DNA of 64,000 bases from Massilia sp. METH4 (GCF_037094685.1 NZ_CP146614.1:3348001-3412000); one strand, 5' to 3'. Shown: positions 1 to 8,195, numbered from the stretch's first letter. Notes: generated from the letters alone by a model not told the origin. Program-made: numbers and translations.

Positions 1-1341
1 TTCGCCGCCCATCGCATCGGCCGGCAGCGTGTCGAGGCTGTCGCGGTCGGCCGACTGGCTGCCGCCGCTGCCCAGCGTGGTCTGGCCGATCAGGTTGTCG
101 CCGGATTGCTGGTTGCCCTGGCTGGACTCCTGCATGTTCGCATTGTTGCCGCCCAGGCCGCCACGGCCCGTCTGGCCGCTTTGCGCGCCCACGTCATGCA
201 GCGAGCCGCCCCGTTCGCCGCCCATGCCGCCGGAGTGCTGGCCGCCGTGGCCATGGCCCGTGCCGGCGCGCGGTTTCTCGGTGGACTGTTCCATCTGCTG
301 CGACTGCCCGCCGGGGCCGCCTTGCTGCTGCTGTTCCTTCATCCGCGCCAGGCCGGTCTGGCCGGGGCCGCCCTTGTTGTTCGACGATTGCTCGTTGCCG
401 GGGCCACCCTGGAGTTTGTCTGCCATGCCGCCCGAGCCGCCCGGGCTGCTCGACTGCTGATTGCCCACGTTCTGGCTGCCGCCCGCGCCGCGCTGCGCCG
501 TGCCGGCGCCCGGTGCCGAGCCGTCGTCGCCACGGTCCTGCCGCGCGCCCGCGCCCGTGGTGCGGTCGCTGCCGGCGCCGTGCTTGTCGGACTGCTGGTT
601 GCCTTGCAGACCGCTCTGGCCCGCTTCACCCATGGACTCGCCGCCCTGCTGCTGGTTCATCTGCGAGAGGCCCGAATTGCCGGGGCCGCCTTGCCGGCTC
701 GCGTCGCCGTACTTGTTGCCGGGACCGCTCTGCAGATGGTCCGCGAGGGTACCGGTGCCGCCGGGGGCCGTGGTTTCCTGCGAGCTGCCATAGTCCTGCC
801 GCGCTGCGCGCTCGCCATCCTGCTGCAGGCTGCCGCCCGCGCTGTGCTGCGAAGCCTGGCTGCCGCCGTGGGCTACCTGGTGCGGGCTACGGCCGTCGCC
901 GACTTCGCCCGACGTGGCACCGGTCTGCTGGCTGCCGTAGCGGTCATGGTTGGGCGCCAGCGGGTCCGCCTGCGTGCGCGGATCGTTGCGGATGCCGCCC
1001 TGGTTGCCGGGCGAACCGCCCATGTAGTCGGACTGGCCCTGCGAACTCTGCTGGTTCTGGCCGCCCTGGTTGATGCCCTGGCCGCTCTGGCCGCCCTGCG
1101 TGCCCGAAGGGGTGCCGCTGATGCCGTCCTGCGCGCCCTGGCCGCCGATCGATTGTTGCGTCATGTCCATTCCTCCCGAGCTGCCGGCGGCGCTGCTTTG
1201 CTTGCTGGCCGCCTCGTTGATGTTGGGTGCCCTGTTGACTTGCGTGGTGTCGTTGGCGGGTCCGCCGGCGGCGTGGTTGCCGCTCTGCGTGAAGTAGCCC
1301 GCGTCTTCCGTATTGGTGAGCTGATCCTTCTCTCTTGTCAT
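1..1341 (-). CDS. Large disordered Gly/Gln/Asn/Ser-rich protein (partial, C-terminus outside window)
   Basis: The frame is open from an ATG at 1341 to the window edge, giving at least 447 residues. A clear GAGGAG ribosome site sits just before the start. After about 50 residues the product is almost wholly Gly, Gln, Asn and Ser, with recurring short units such as GGPGN, NQQS, QQGG and GQSG. There is no signal peptide, membrane segment or hydrophobic core, so it should be intrinsically disordered. The small hydrophilic protein encoded at 6673-7050 has a similar composition. I do not recognise a family; a desiccation- or general-stress-type hydrophilin is one guess from composition alone. Long frames also exist on the opposite strand, but they are Ala/Arg/Pro-rich and lack a ribosome site. 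Confidence 0.7.
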   Translation of the reverse strand, partial: MTREKDQLTNTEDAGYFTQSGNHAAGGPANDTTQVNRAPNINEAASKQSSAAGSSGGMDMTQQSIGGQGAQDGISGTPSGTQGGQSGQGINQGGQNQQSSQGQSDYMGGSPGNQGGIRNDPRTQADPLAPNHDRYGSQQTGATSGEVGDGRSPHQVAHGGSQASQHSAGGSLQQDGERAARQDYGSSQETTAPGGTGTLADHLQSGPGNKYGDASRQGGPGNSGLSQMNQQQGGESMGEAGQSGLQGNQQSDKHGAGSDRTTGAGARQDRGDDGSAPGAGTAQRGAGGSQNVGNQQSSSPGGSGGMADKLQGGPGNEQSSNNKGGPGQTGLARMKEQQQQGGPGGQSQQMEQSTEKPRAGTGHGHGGQHSGGMGGERGGSLHDVGAQSGQTGRGGLGGNNANMQESSQGNQQSGDNLIGQTTLGSGGSQSADRDSLDTLPADAMGGE

Positions 1342-1480
1342 GTCGATCTCCTCATGAAGTCGTGAGCGGGGCCGGCCGCTGGCGCGGCCCCGGCAGAGGC
1401 TCATCGTAGGACGGTGGGCGAGGGCAGTGTGTCAGCGCACACGCCGAACCGGTGTAGGCATGCTTGCCATGGCCGGCCAG

Positions 1481-2398
1481 TCAATACGCGCCATGTGGCA
1501 GCGTGTAGTCGAGCGCGAGGATCTGTTCCTTCAGCCAGCGCCCGGCGGGGCCGAGCTGGTCATCCGAACGGTGGATGGCGAACAGCGGATATTGCAGCGC
1601 ATCGCCGTCCTGCAGGCGCAGGCGGACCAGCCGGCCGTTGGCCAGGTCCTCGGCGATCATCGCCTCGGGCATGCTGCCCCAGCCGAGTCCTCCACGCAGC
1701 AGCGCATGCTTGGAGTGCAGGTCGGCCAGGCGCCAGTCGCGCAGGCCCAGCACGCCGAAGTCCTGGCCCGACGTCAGCGGGCTGCGGTCCGTCACTACCA
1801 GCTGCAAATGCTCGCGCAGCGCGGCCGTCGGCACCACGCCCTCGATCGCTGCCAGCGGATGCCCTGGCGCGCACACCGGCATCATCGTCACATGGCCGGC
1901 CAGCTGGCGCTCGACGTTGTCGGGCAGGTGGACCGGCATGCCGCTGATGCCCAGTTGGCAGCGCCCGTCCAGCACCATTTGCGCCACGCCGCCCAGCGCT
2001 TCCGTATGCAGCCGCAACGCGACGGTCGGGTACTCGCGCTGGAACGATTCAAGCAGCGTCACGAGGCGGCACATCGGGAACATCACGTCCACCACGAGGC
2101 AGACTTCCGCTTCCAGCCCGGCGCCGAGCGCCTTGGCGCGGGCACGCATGCCGTCCACCTTGGCCGACACGGCGCGCGCGTCGGCCAGCAGCGCCTTGCC
2201 GGCCTCGGTGAGCGTGACCTTGCGCTTGCCGCGGTCGAGCAGGGCGATGTTCAACTGTTCTTCCAGGTTGGCGATCGTGTAGCTGATGACGGATTGCGTG
2301 CGATGCAGCGCGCGCGCCGCGTGCGCGAAGCCGCCGTGGTCGATGACGGCGATGAAGACACGCAACTGGTCGAGGGAGGGCAGGCCGGGGTCTCTCAT
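1481..2398 (-). CDS. LysR-family transcriptional regulator
   Basis: A 305-residue LysR-type regulator. The N-terminal winged helix-turn-helix lies at about residues 8-66 (LRVFIAVIDHGGFAHAARAL, then QSVISYTIANLEEQL), followed by the linker helix and a two-lobed effector-binding domain. The ATG at 2398 puts the HTH at the expected distance from the N-terminus. The gene is divergent from azoR with about 100 bp between the starts, and that interval holds a near-perfect T-N11-A palindrome. By the usual LysR arrangement it probably controls azoR and itself. The inducer is unknown; a quinone, azo compound or electrophile would fit the target but is inference. Confidence 0.9.
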   Translation of the reverse strand: MRDPGLPSLDQLRVFIAVIDHGGFAHAARALHRTQSVISYTIANLEEQLNIALLDRGKRKVTLTEAGKALLADARAVSAKVDGMRARAKALGAGLEAEVCLVVDVMFPMCRLVTLLESFQREYPTVALRLHTEALGGVAQMVLDGRCQLGISGMPVHLPDNVERQLAGHVTMMPVCAPGHPLAAIEGVVPTAALREHLQLVVTDRSPLTSGQDFGVLGLRDWRLADLHSKHALLRGGLGWGSMPEAMIAEDLANGRLVRLRLQDGDALQYPLFAIHRSDDQLGPAGRWLKEQILALDYTLPHGAY

Positions 2399-2409
2399 GT
2401 ATCGCAAAA

Positions 2410-2424
2410 ATCGATTATATCGAT
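2410..2424. promoter_or_regulatory. Candidate LysR-type operator between lysR gene and azoR
   Basis: The 15-mer ATCGATTATATCGAT is a palindrome except at its three central bases and satisfies the T-N11-A rule for LysR boxes (T at 2411, A at 2423). It lies 12 bp upstream of the regulator start and directly before the -35 of the predicted azoR promoter. A single regulator could therefore repress its own gene and act on azoR from this site. Confidence 0.5.
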
Positions 2425-2451
2425 TGAAATAATGTGGATTTCGTCGATAGT
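2424..2451 (+). promoter_or_regulatory. Candidate sigma-70 promoter of azoR
   Basis: TTGAAA at 2424-2429 and GATAGT at 2446-2451 are separated by 16 bp. The predicted start near 2458 leaves a leader of about 43 nt before the azoR ATG. The -35 abuts the LysR-type palindrome. Assignment is by eye only. Confidence 0.4.
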
Positions 2452-2500
2452 AGCTCCGGCGTAAGATGGCTGCAACTAAACACTTACCAAGGAGTCCATC

Positions 2501-3115
2501 ATGGCAAACGTCCTCTACATCAATAGCAGCGTGCGTTCTTCCGGTTCGCTGTCGCGCCAGCTGTCCGCCGAATTCATCGCCAAGTGGAAGGCGAACCACC
2601 CGGCCGACACCGTCGTCGAGCGCGACCTGGCCGCCAACCCCGTGCCGCACCTGACCGAAGAAATGCTGGGCGCCTTCTTCACCGCGCCGGAACAGCGCAA
2701 TGCCGTGCAGGCGCAGACCGTGAAGCTGTCCGACCAGCTGGTCGACGAAGTGCTGGCGGCGGACGTGATCGTGATCGGTGCGCCGATGTACAACTTTTCC
2801 GTGCCATCCGGCCTGAAAGCCTACATCGACCACATCGCCCGCGCCGGCCGCACGTTCAAGTACACGGAAACCGGCCCGGTCGGCCTGGCCGGCGGCAAGA
2901 AGGTGTACGTGTTCACGGCCAGCGGCGGCGTCTACAGCGAAGGCCCGGCCGCCGGCTGCGACTTCCTGGCCACCTACCTGCGCGCCGTGCTGGGCTTCCT
3001 CGGCATCACCGACATCAGCTTCATCCAGGCCGAAGGCGTCGCCCTGGGCGAGCAGGCCGTCGCGGCAACGCTGGCGAAGAGCCGGCAAGCCATCGACGAA
3101 CTGGCCGGCGCTTGA
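2501..3115 (+). CDS. azoR: FMN-dependent NADH:azoreductase / NADH:quinone reductase
   Basis: A 204-residue flavodoxin-fold protein, the normal AzoR length. Family motifs are visible: the N-terminal strand and phosphate-binding loop LYINSSVRSSGSLS, the FMN-contacting PMYNFSVPSGLKAYIDHI at about residues 94-111, and the TASGGVY loop near residue 145. AzoR enzymes are cytoplasmic homodimers that reduce quinones and azo bonds by two-electron transfer from NADH. AAGGAG precedes the ATG at good spacing. The divergent LysR gene suggests induction by electrophiles or quinones. Confidence 0.95.
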   Translation: MANVLYINSSVRSSGSLSRQLSAEFIAKWKANHPADTVVERDLAANPVPHLTEEMLGAFFTAPEQRNAVQAQTVKLSDQLVDEVLAADVIVIGAPMYNFSVPSGLKAYIDHIARAGRTFKYTETGPVGLAGGKKVYVFTASGGVYSEGPAAGCDFLATYLRAVLGFLGITDISFIQAEGVALGEQAVAATLAKSRQAIDELAGA

Positions 3116-3137
3116 GCGCCGAACTAAGCGCCAAACT

Positions 3138-3185
3138 GCCGAGCTCGTGTCTCGTGGGGTCAGACCCCAGAGACACGAGCTCGGC
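3138..3185. repeat. Palindromic repeat with GGGGTCAGACCCC core
   Basis: Two perfect 16-bp arms (GCCGAGCTCGTGTCTC and its complement) flank TGGGGTCAGACCCCA, itself a perfect palindrome, with a single unpaired G. It lies 22 bp after azoR. There is no T-tract, so it is not a classical terminator, although the hairpin could protect or end the azoR transcript. It belongs to the palindrome family seen across the window. Confidence 0.85.
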
Positions 3186-3260
3186 CGCGTTTTGCGCAGG
3201 TGTTTGGTAGCTTTTCGTGCCAGCCGGTATGATGGGGTTTGCCGTCCACGGAGCCTATCA

Positions 3261-4127
3261 ATGAAAGATCGACTGCACCTGCTCGTCATCGACCCCCAGA
3301 ACGATTTCTGCGACCTTCCCCCCGAATACCTGCCCGTCGACGCGGCCACCGGCCGGGCGTGCATGCCCACGCTGCCGGTACCGGGAGCCCATGCCGACAT
3401 GCTGCGCCTGGCGCAGCTGATCGAGCGGGGCCGCGCCGGTCTCACGGCGATCACCATCACGCTCGATTCGCACCATCGCTACCACGTGGCCCATCCCACG
3501 TTCTGGGTGGCCGGTGATGGCGGCCCCGTGGCACCGTTCACCGAGATCACCGCGGCCGACGTGCGCGCCGCCCGCTTCCTGCCCCGCGACCCGCGCGCGA
3601 AGGAGCGCGCGCTGGCCTACCTCGACGCGCTCGAGGCGGCCGGCCGCTACAAGCTGATGGTGTGGCCGGTGCATTGCGAGATCGGCACCTGGGGCCACAA
3701 TGTGCACGATGCCGTGCGCACGGCCTATAACCGCTGGGAAGACGCTTCGCTGGGCGTGGTGGCGAAGATCGCCAAGGGTTCCAATCCGTGGACCGAGCAC
3801 TACTCGGCCGTGATGGCCGAGGTGCCCGATGCGGGCGAGCCCGACACGCTGGAAAACCACAAGCTGATCGCGAGCCTGAAGGCTTCCGACCGCGTCTACA
3901 TCGCCGGCGAGGCCGGCAGCCACTGCGTGAAGGCGACGGTGGAGCACATCGCCGAGCGCTTCGGCGCCGACGCGGGCAAGCTGGTGCTGGTCACCGATTG
4001 CATGAGCCCCGTGCAGGGTTTCGAGGCGCAGCAAGCCGCGTTCTTCGACAGCATGCGCGCGCTCGGCGTGGGCTTTGCCCAGTCGTCCGACGTGACCCAG
4101 GAACTGCTCGTGAATGCGGGGCGCTGA
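3261..4127 (+). CDS. Nicotinamidase-like cysteine hydrolase
   Basis: A 288-residue member of the isochorismatase/nicotinamidase superfamily. Visible signatures are VIDPQNDFC with the catalytic Asp at the N-terminus, the DSHHRYH segment matching the metal-binding Asp/His cluster, [11 protein letters not shown] matching the PncA WP-x-HC-x-x-GT motif, and [14 protein letters not shown] carrying the nucleophilic Cys. It is longer than typical PncA (about 210 residues). The next gene, pncB, starts 1 bp after its stop, so deamidation of nicotinamide to nicotinate for NAD salvage is the likely role. The ATG at 3261 begins exactly at the conserved core. Another acyl-amide substrate is possible. Confidence 0.8.
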   Translation: MKDRLHLLVIDPQNDFCDLPPEYLPVDAATGRACMPTLPVPGAHADMLRLAQLIERGRAGLTAITITLDSHHRYHVAHPTFWVAGDGGPVAPFTEITAADVRAARFLPRDPRAKERALAYLDALEAAGRYKLMVWPVHCEIGTWGHNVHDAVRTAYNRWEDASLGVVAKIAKGSNPWTEHYSAVMAEVPDAGEPDTLENHKLIASLKASDRVYIAGEAGSHCVKATVEHIAERFGADAGKLVLVTDCMSPVQGFEAQQAAFFDSMRALGVGFAQSSDVTQELLVNAGR

Positions 4128-4128
4128 G

Positions 4129-5331
4129 ATGATGGAAAACTTCAAACCGGTCGTCCGCAGCCTGCTCGAAACGGACTTGTACAAGTTCTCGATGTGGCAG
4201 GCGCTGCTGCACTGGCACCCCGGCGCGCTGGCCGAGTACGAGTTCAAGTGCCGCAACAAGCCCGCCTATCCGCTGACGGAGCTGAAGGAAGAGATCGAAC
4301 GCCAGCTCGACCACCTGTGCACGATGACCTTCCGCGAGGAAGAACTCGAGTACCTGCGCTCGCTGCGCTACATCAAGGGCGATTTCGTCGACTTCCTCAC
4401 GGTGTTCCGCTTCCAGCGCAAGTTCATCACGGTGGAGACCAATGGCGACGAACTGCTGATCCATGCACGCGGCCCGCAAGTGCACGTGATGGGCTTCGAG
4501 ATCTTCGTGCTGTACATCGTCAACGAGCTGTACTTCCGCCGCTTCGACCAGGAAGTGGCCCTGGCGGAAGGGCGCCGTCGCCTGGATGCGAAGATCGCCG
4601 CCCTGAAGGCCTTCGGCAACGAGCCGATGAAGCGCAACCCCTTCGAGTTTTCCGACTTCGGCGTGCGCCGCCGCTTTTCCGGGGCATGGCACGACGAGGT
4701 GGTGGGCCGCCTGGCGGCCGAGGTGCCGGAATTCTTCAAGGGCACGTCGAACGTCTACCTGGCGATGCGCTACAAGATCCATCCGATCGGCACGATGGCG
4801 CACGAGTACATGCAATCGTTCCAGGCATTCGGCGTGCGGCTGCGCGATTTCCAGAAAGCGGCGCTGGAAGACTGGGTGCAGGAATTCCGCGGCGACCTGG
4901 GCACGGCGCTCACGGACGTGGTGGGCATGGATGCGTTCCTGCGCGACTTCGACCTGTACTTCGCCAAGCTGTTCGACGGCCTGCGCCACGATTCGGGCGA
5001 CCCGGTCGAATGGGGCGAGAAGGCGATCGCACACTATGCGCGGTTGCGCATCGACGCGAACACGAAGCGGCTGGTGTTTTCCGACGGCCTGGACCTGGAC
5101 AAGGCGATCTTCCTCTACCGCCATTTCGCCGACCGCATCATGACGGGCTTCGGCATCGGCACCTGGCTCACGAACGACCTGGGCCTGAAGCCCTTGAACA
5201 TCGTGATGAAGCTGGTGCGCTGCAATGGCCAGTCGGTGGCCAAGCTGTCGGACTCGCCGGGCAAGACGATGAGCAAGGACGAGACGTTCCTCGCTTATCT
5301 GCGGCAGGTGTTCCAGCACCCCGCCGCTTAA
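4129..5331 (+). CDS. pncB: Nicotinate phosphoribosyltransferase
   Basis: A 400-residue protein of normal PncB length. It opens with the conserved [16 protein letters not shown] and contains FGVRRRFS near the middle, SNVYLAMRY, and [15 protein letters not shown] with the phosphoribosyl-binding Asp. PncB makes nicotinate mononucleotide from nicotinate, PRPP and ATP in the Preiss-Handler route. The start at 4129 lies one base after the stop of the nicotinamidase-like gene, so the pair is co-transcribed and probably translationally coupled. An in-frame ATG at 4114 inside the upstream gene is less likely. Confidence 0.95.
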   Translation: MMENFKPVVRSLLETDLYKFSMWQALLHWHPGALAEYEFKCRNKPAYPLTELKEEIERQLDHLCTMTFREEELEYLRSLRYIKGDFVDFLTVFRFQRKFITVETNGDELLIHARGPQVHVMGFEIFVLYIVNELYFRRFDQEVALAEGRRRLDAKIAALKAFGNEPMKRNPFEFSDFGVRRRFSGAWHDEVVGRLAAEVPEFFKGTSNVYLAMRYKIHPIGTMAHEYMQSFQAFGVRLRDFQKAALEDWVQEFRGDLGTALTDVVGMDAFLRDFDLYFAKLFDGLRHDSGDPVEWGEKAIAHYARLRIDANTKRLVFSDGLDLDKAIFLYRHFADRIMTGFGIGTWLTNDLGLKPLNIVMKLVRCNGQSVAKLSDSPGKTMSKDETFLAYLRQVFQHPAA

Positions 5332-5359
5332 GGTGCGTCAAGTGCGCGCCCGGCGGCGC

Positions 5360-5662
5360 TCAGGCTTCCGTGCCGCCGTAGCGCAGCATCAGCGCCGTCG
5401 CCTGCTCACGCTGCTGGCTGTCGTCCACATCGACCGTTAGCAGCGCGGCCGGATGCGTGGAGGGACGGTCGGTATCGTCGGCGTCGTCCGGCGTCATCGA
5501 TTCCATGATGTTTTCGACGGCTTGCGTGGCCGTGTCGCTGGCGCGTGCGCTGTGCAGGTTCAGCTGCACGGCCGAGCCGCTGAAGCCGGCGTCCAGCAGC
5601 GCGGCGCGTGCGGCCTCGGCATCCTCGACCGTCTTGAAATTGCGGTGAATGGTGTCTGGCAT
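5360..5662 (-). CDS. Hypothetical 100-residue protein
   Basis: A small acidic protein of unknown function starting MPDTIHRNFKTVEDAEAARA. AGGAACTGCC precedes the ATG at 5662, which is why this start is preferred over upstream in-frame codons. The N-terminal half predicts beta-alpha-beta, as in proteins that bind or sense by a ferredoxin-like fold; the middle is Asp-rich (TPDDADDTD). There is no signal peptide. It lies downstream of, and codirectional with, the monooxygenase-like gene but is separated from it by a terminator. Confidence 0.7.
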   Translation of the reverse strand: MPDTIHRNFKTVEDAEAARAALLDAGFSGSAVQLNLHSARASDTATQAVENIMESMTPDDADDTDRPSTHPAALLTVDVDDSQQREQATALMLRYGGTEA

Positions 5663-5702
5663 GGCAGTTCCTGTGAGGGTTGACCTGCCGCGATTGTGCT
5701 GC

Positions 5703-5738
5703 AAAAACAACAAGGGCGGCGCGCAAAAGGGCGCCGCC
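5703..5738 (-). terminator. Rho-independent terminator after the ABM-domain gene
   Basis: On the minus strand, GGCGGCGC and GCGCCGCC (5731-5738 and 5715-5722) form an 8-bp GC stem with an 8-nt loop. It is followed by CTTGTTGTTTTTG, a T-rich tail (complement of 5701-5713). It starts 7 bp past the stop of the gene ending at 5745. Confidence 0.75.
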
Positions 5739-5744
5739 GCGGCA

Positions 5745-6044
5745 TCAGAAGCCGCTGACGACGGTCTCGGTGTGCTCCACCTTCGGCGGCTCGGCGAAGA
5801 AGCCGCCCACCAGGCCCCGCCAGGCCTGGAAGTCGTCGCTGCCGCGGAAGTCCACCGTGTGGTGCTCCAGCGTTTCCCAGCCGATCACCAGGCGGTAGAA
5901 GTCCGGCCGCTCGATCGTGCGGTCGATGCGCATCGAGACGCAACCCTTGGCGCGGCGAAACAGCGGCACGGCTTCGCGCACGGCGGCTTCGAACGCTTCA
6001 TTGCTGCCGGGCTTGATGGTGATTTCGGCGATTTCGTGGATCAT
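5745..6044 (-). CDS. Antibiotic-biosynthesis-monooxygenase (ABM) domain protein
   Basis: A 99-residue dimeric alpha/beta-barrel (ABM) family protein. The pattern IAEITIKPGSNEAFEAAVREAVPLFRRAKGC, then an IERPDFYRLVIGWETLEHH strand-helix and a C-terminal GFFAEPP segment, is typical. Members include quinol monooxygenases and haem-degrading enzymes, but many are uncharacterised, so the substrate is unknown. CAGGAG precedes the ATG at 6044. The divergent acetyltransferase start is only 13 bp away. Confidence 0.85.
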   Translation of the reverse strand: MIHEIAEITIKPGSNEAFEAAVREAVPLFRRAKGCVSMRIDRTIERPDFYRLVIGWETLEHHTVDFRGSDDFQAWRGLVGGFFAEPPKVEHTETVVSGF

Positions 6045-6057
6045 GAAAGGTCTCCTG

Positions 6058-6651
6058 ATGAGTAATCCAGGCATTGTGCCTCAACATCGGCTTGAAAGCA
6101 GGGCGGTATTGGCTACCGATAGGCTGACGTTGCGCCTGTGGTGCATGGAGGATGTGGCGCCTTTCGTGGCACTCAATGCCGACCCGGCGGTGACGGAGTT
6201 CCTGCCCGGGCCGTTGACACCTGAGCAGGCATTGTCATTCTTTGCCGCCCAAAACGCGATGTACGTGCAGCACGGCTGCTGCTATTTCGCCGCCGAGCTG
6301 ACGTCGACGGGCGAGCTGGCCGGGTTCGTGGGCTTGAAGTACCAGGATGTCTCGCTGCCGTTCGCGCCATGCCACGAGGTGGGCTGGCGGCTGGCTTCGC
6401 GTCATTGGGGAAAGGGGTTGGCCACCGAAGGAGCGCGCGCCGTGCTGCGCTTCGGATTTGGAGAGCTGCGTTTAAGCGAGATCGTGTCGTTCACGGTTGC
6501 CGATAACCTGCGCTCGCGCCGTGTGATGGAACGGTTGGGGATGGTGCGCGACCCTGGGCTGGACTTCGCGCACCCGGCACTGCCGGCGGACCACCGGCTG
6601 TCCCGGCATGTGCTGTACCGCCTGCCGAAGGCCGCTTTTGGGGCGGCCTGA
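6058..6651 (+). CDS. GNAT-family N-acetyltransferase (RimJ/RimL-like)
   Basis: A 197-residue GNAT protein. The N-terminal ATDRLTLRLW strand, the FVGLKY motif, the acetyl-CoA loop region EVGWRLASRHWGKGLATEGA and the C-terminal SRRVMERLGM motif match the RimJ/RimL (Acetyltransf_3) group. These acetylate protein N-termini or small amines; the substrate here is unknown. The ATG at 6058 is preceded by GAAAGG. Because this start is 13 bp from the divergent ABM-gene start, its promoter must lie inside that gene. Confidence 0.85.
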   Translation: MSNPGIVPQHRLESRAVLATDRLTLRLWCMEDVAPFVALNADPAVTEFLPGPLTPEQALSFFAAQNAMYVQHGCCYFAAELTSTGELAGFVGLKYQDVSLPFAPCHEVGWRLASRHWGKGLATEGARAVLRFGFGELRLSEIVSFTVADNLRSRRVMERLGMVRDPGLDFAHPALPADHRLSRHVLYRLPKAAFGAA

Positions 6652-6672
6652 CGGCGAGGCAGTGTTGTAGCG

Positions 6673-7050
6673 TCAGCGCTGGGGGGCGTCGCCGCCCGAC
6701 TGTTCATTGCCGGCCGAGTTTTGCAGGCCGGTGGGGTCGCTGGGGCGGCCGCCGCCGGACAGGCTCTGCTCGCGGTCTTCGTTGCGGTCCTGCTGGCGGT
6801 TGCCCGGATCGCGCGCGAAACCCTGGCCGTCCTGGTCCGCGTCGGAGCCGTCGGACAGCAGGTCATCCGTGCGTCCCGACTGCTGGGTGCCTTCCCATGG
6901 GCGGTGCGCGGCCTCGTCGTAGCCTTCGTCCGTGCCCGTGCGGCCCGTGCCGCCGGTGCCCATCGTGGCTGCGCTGCTGGTACCGTCATGGGTTTTCTGG
7001 TCGTAGGTACGGCCCTGGTTGCCCTGGTCGCCTTTGCCTTGGTTTTGCAT
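6673..7050 (-). CDS. Small disordered Gly/Gln/Asp-rich protein
   Basis: A 125-residue hydrophilic protein (start MQNQGKGDQGNQGRTYDQ) rich in Gly, Asp, Gln, Asn and Ser, with almost no hydrophobic residues and no Cys. AAGGAG lies at ideal distance from the ATG at 7050. Its composition resembles the much longer protein at the left edge of the window, and both have strong ribosome sites. The family is not recognised; general-stress hydrophilin is a guess. Confidence 0.65.
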   Translation of the reverse strand: MQNQGKGDQGNQGRTYDQKTHDGTSSAATMGTGGTGRTGTDEGYDEAAHRPWEGTQQSGRTDDLLSDGSDADQDGQGFARDPGNRQQDRNEDREQSLSGGGRPSDPTGLQNSAGNEQSGGDAPQR

Positions 7051-7158
7051 GATGGTCTCCTTCGTCGTTGAGTGTCCATCATCGTAGGTTGCCGTTGCGC
7101 GGTGTGAAATAGGCGCACGGGAGGGAGCGATGTAGGACGAGACGCAGCGGAGGTTTGT

Positions 7159-7722
7159 TCAGCCGGGGTGCTTCCTGCCTCTGCCATTCCTCAGGGCAGC
7201 GAACGCGGTGAAGCCCAATCCAGCAGCCAGCATGACACCGATGGACGGTTCCGGAATGGCGGCAGCTGGAGACCAGGTTGCCCATGTGCCACCGATCTCG
7301 CAGCAGGAATCGGTCAGGAAGAGTTCGAACGTGTGGTTGCCCGCGGATAGGGCGATATCGTCATAGAACGCGGAGTAGAACGAGGTGGCGAAAGGGCCGC
7401 GCGTCTCGGGGCCCGTGTTGCCCGAGGTCGGTGTCAGCAGCACGCCGTCGAGCGTGATGGCAAATGCGTCTCCGGGCACTGCGCCATCGGAAATCGAGAA
7501 GTCGATCGTTGAATCCGCATCGACGCTGATGTAGGCCCTATTGCCGAGTGCATCCTGGCCGCCGAGGGCGGTTACCGCGAGCATGAAGCCTGTGCCTTCG
7601 CGGGCGTCCCATTTCAGGTAGACATTGGCGGCGCCGACTTGCGGGTCGATCGTTATGTCCGCAAGGGCCGTGGTGCTGAGCATGGCAAATGTGGTGGCGG
7701 CAATCGTCCGTTTTGAAGTCAT
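7159..7722 (-). CDS. PEP-CTERM-sorted exported protein
   Basis: A 187-residue exported protein. Residues 1-21 form a signal peptide (cleavage after TALA). The C-terminus has the full PEP-CTERM tripartite signal: AIPEPS, a hydrophobic helix (IGVMLAAGLGFTAFAAL) and a basic tail (RNGRGRK). The mature part is beta-rich with a CC pair (TDSCCEIGG). PEP-CTERM proteins are processed by exosortase and usually end up in the extracellular matrix. GAGGAGAA precedes the ATG. A sigma-54-like promoter lies upstream. Confidence 0.9.
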   Translation of the reverse strand: MTSKRTIAATTFAMLSTTALADITIDPQVGAANVYLKWDAREGTGFMLAVTALGGQDALGNRAYISVDADSTIDFSISDGAVPGDAFAITLDGVLLTPTSGNTGPETRGPFATSFYSAFYDDIALSAGNHTFELFLTDSCCEIGGTWATWSPAAAIPEPSIGVMLAAGLGFTAFAALRNGRGRKHPG

Positions 7723-7754
7723 TGGAGTTCTCCTCGAAATGGGATCGTTGCAGA

Positions 7755-7770
7755 TGCATTTTCCATGCCG
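7755..7770 (-). promoter_or_regulatory. Candidate sigma-54 promoter of the PEP-CTERM gene
   Basis: Read on the minus strand, CGGCATGGAAAATGCA has GG and GC at the exact -24/-12 spacing (10 bases between) and resembles TGGCAC-N5-TTGCA. It lies about 36 nt before the ATG, so the ribosome site falls just inside the transcript. In other betaproteobacteria, PEP-CTERM genes are known to depend on RpoN and the PrsK/PrsR system. Confidence 0.45.
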
Positions 7771-7855
7771 CGCTTATGAATCATGGGGTTGGTCTTTTGG
7801 TTGGTTTGCGGGACTTTGATATGTAAAGTTTCTCGACACGTGCACGGGGGTTGTG

Positions 7856-7927
7856 GAGCAATGTTGTGGATGGGCGAATCGGAGCCCCGCAGCCGTAAAC
7901 GAATGCGGTGCGGATTCCTGCGGTCGG
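7856..7927. repeat. Degenerate copy of the GGGCGAATCGGAGAGCCCCGC intergenic repeat
   Basis: It shares the order TGGGCGAATCGGAG, CCCCGC, CGTaAACG, GCGG and GGATTCcTGCGGTC with the copies near 8683-8779 and 8805-8957. The first hairpin (a GACATCGC/GCGATGTC pair in the other copies) is decayed here. Confidence 0.55.
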
Positions 7928-8163
7928 AGGCTGAGGCGTGGAGTGAGGTACCGCTACAACTTGTCACCGTGCACCCCTAGCCGGCTCGCCCCCCACACCA
8001 CGCTAAGCGCCACATGCAGTTGGTAGCGTAATAGGAGCGACACGAGCGTTACCGGCACGTCGAAGCTCGCAGTGTTCTTAGATCATTGCGCCGACATCGT
8101 CTGCGTGCAAGTGCCGGCCTTCTCTCCCATGCAGGTTAATAACTGATGAACGGACCTGCGGGC

Positions 8164-8169
8164 TATACT
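8164..8169 (+). promoter_or_regulatory. Candidate -10 box for the 8196 gene
   Basis: TATACT lies 26 bp before the ATG and would start RNA near 8176. No convincing -35 is visible at 16-18 bp. Confidence 0.3.
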
Positions 8170-8195
8170 GAGCGGGCTAACCGAGAACGAATACC

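Larger units (their letters stand above)
7723..8195. other. Gene-free interval between PEP-CTERM gene and 8196 gene
   Basis: This 473-bp interval has no convincing coding frame. It holds the sigma-54-like site next to the PEP-CTERM gene, a degenerate copy of an intergenic repeat at 7856-7927, and a TATACT box at 8164-8169 that could serve the 8196 gene. Confidence 0.6.

Noticed and set aside
106..1365. A 419-codon open frame on the plus strand across the disordered-protein gene
   Set aside because: Ala/Arg/Leu-rich product without ribosome site; it mirrors the Gly/Gln-rich minus-strand gene, which has GAGGAG at the start.
1364..1395. GC-rich hairpin downstream of the LysR gene as a terminator
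   Set aside because: The GGGGCC/GGCCCC stem is present but no T-tract follows, so it is too weak to call.
3138..3185. Classical terminator for azoR
   Set aside because: Strong hairpin but no T-tract on either side; kept as a repeat.
4114..4128. Upstream ATG for pncB at 4114
   Set aside because: It lies inside the preceding gene; the ATG at 4129 is in the normal coupled position and matches the family N-terminus.
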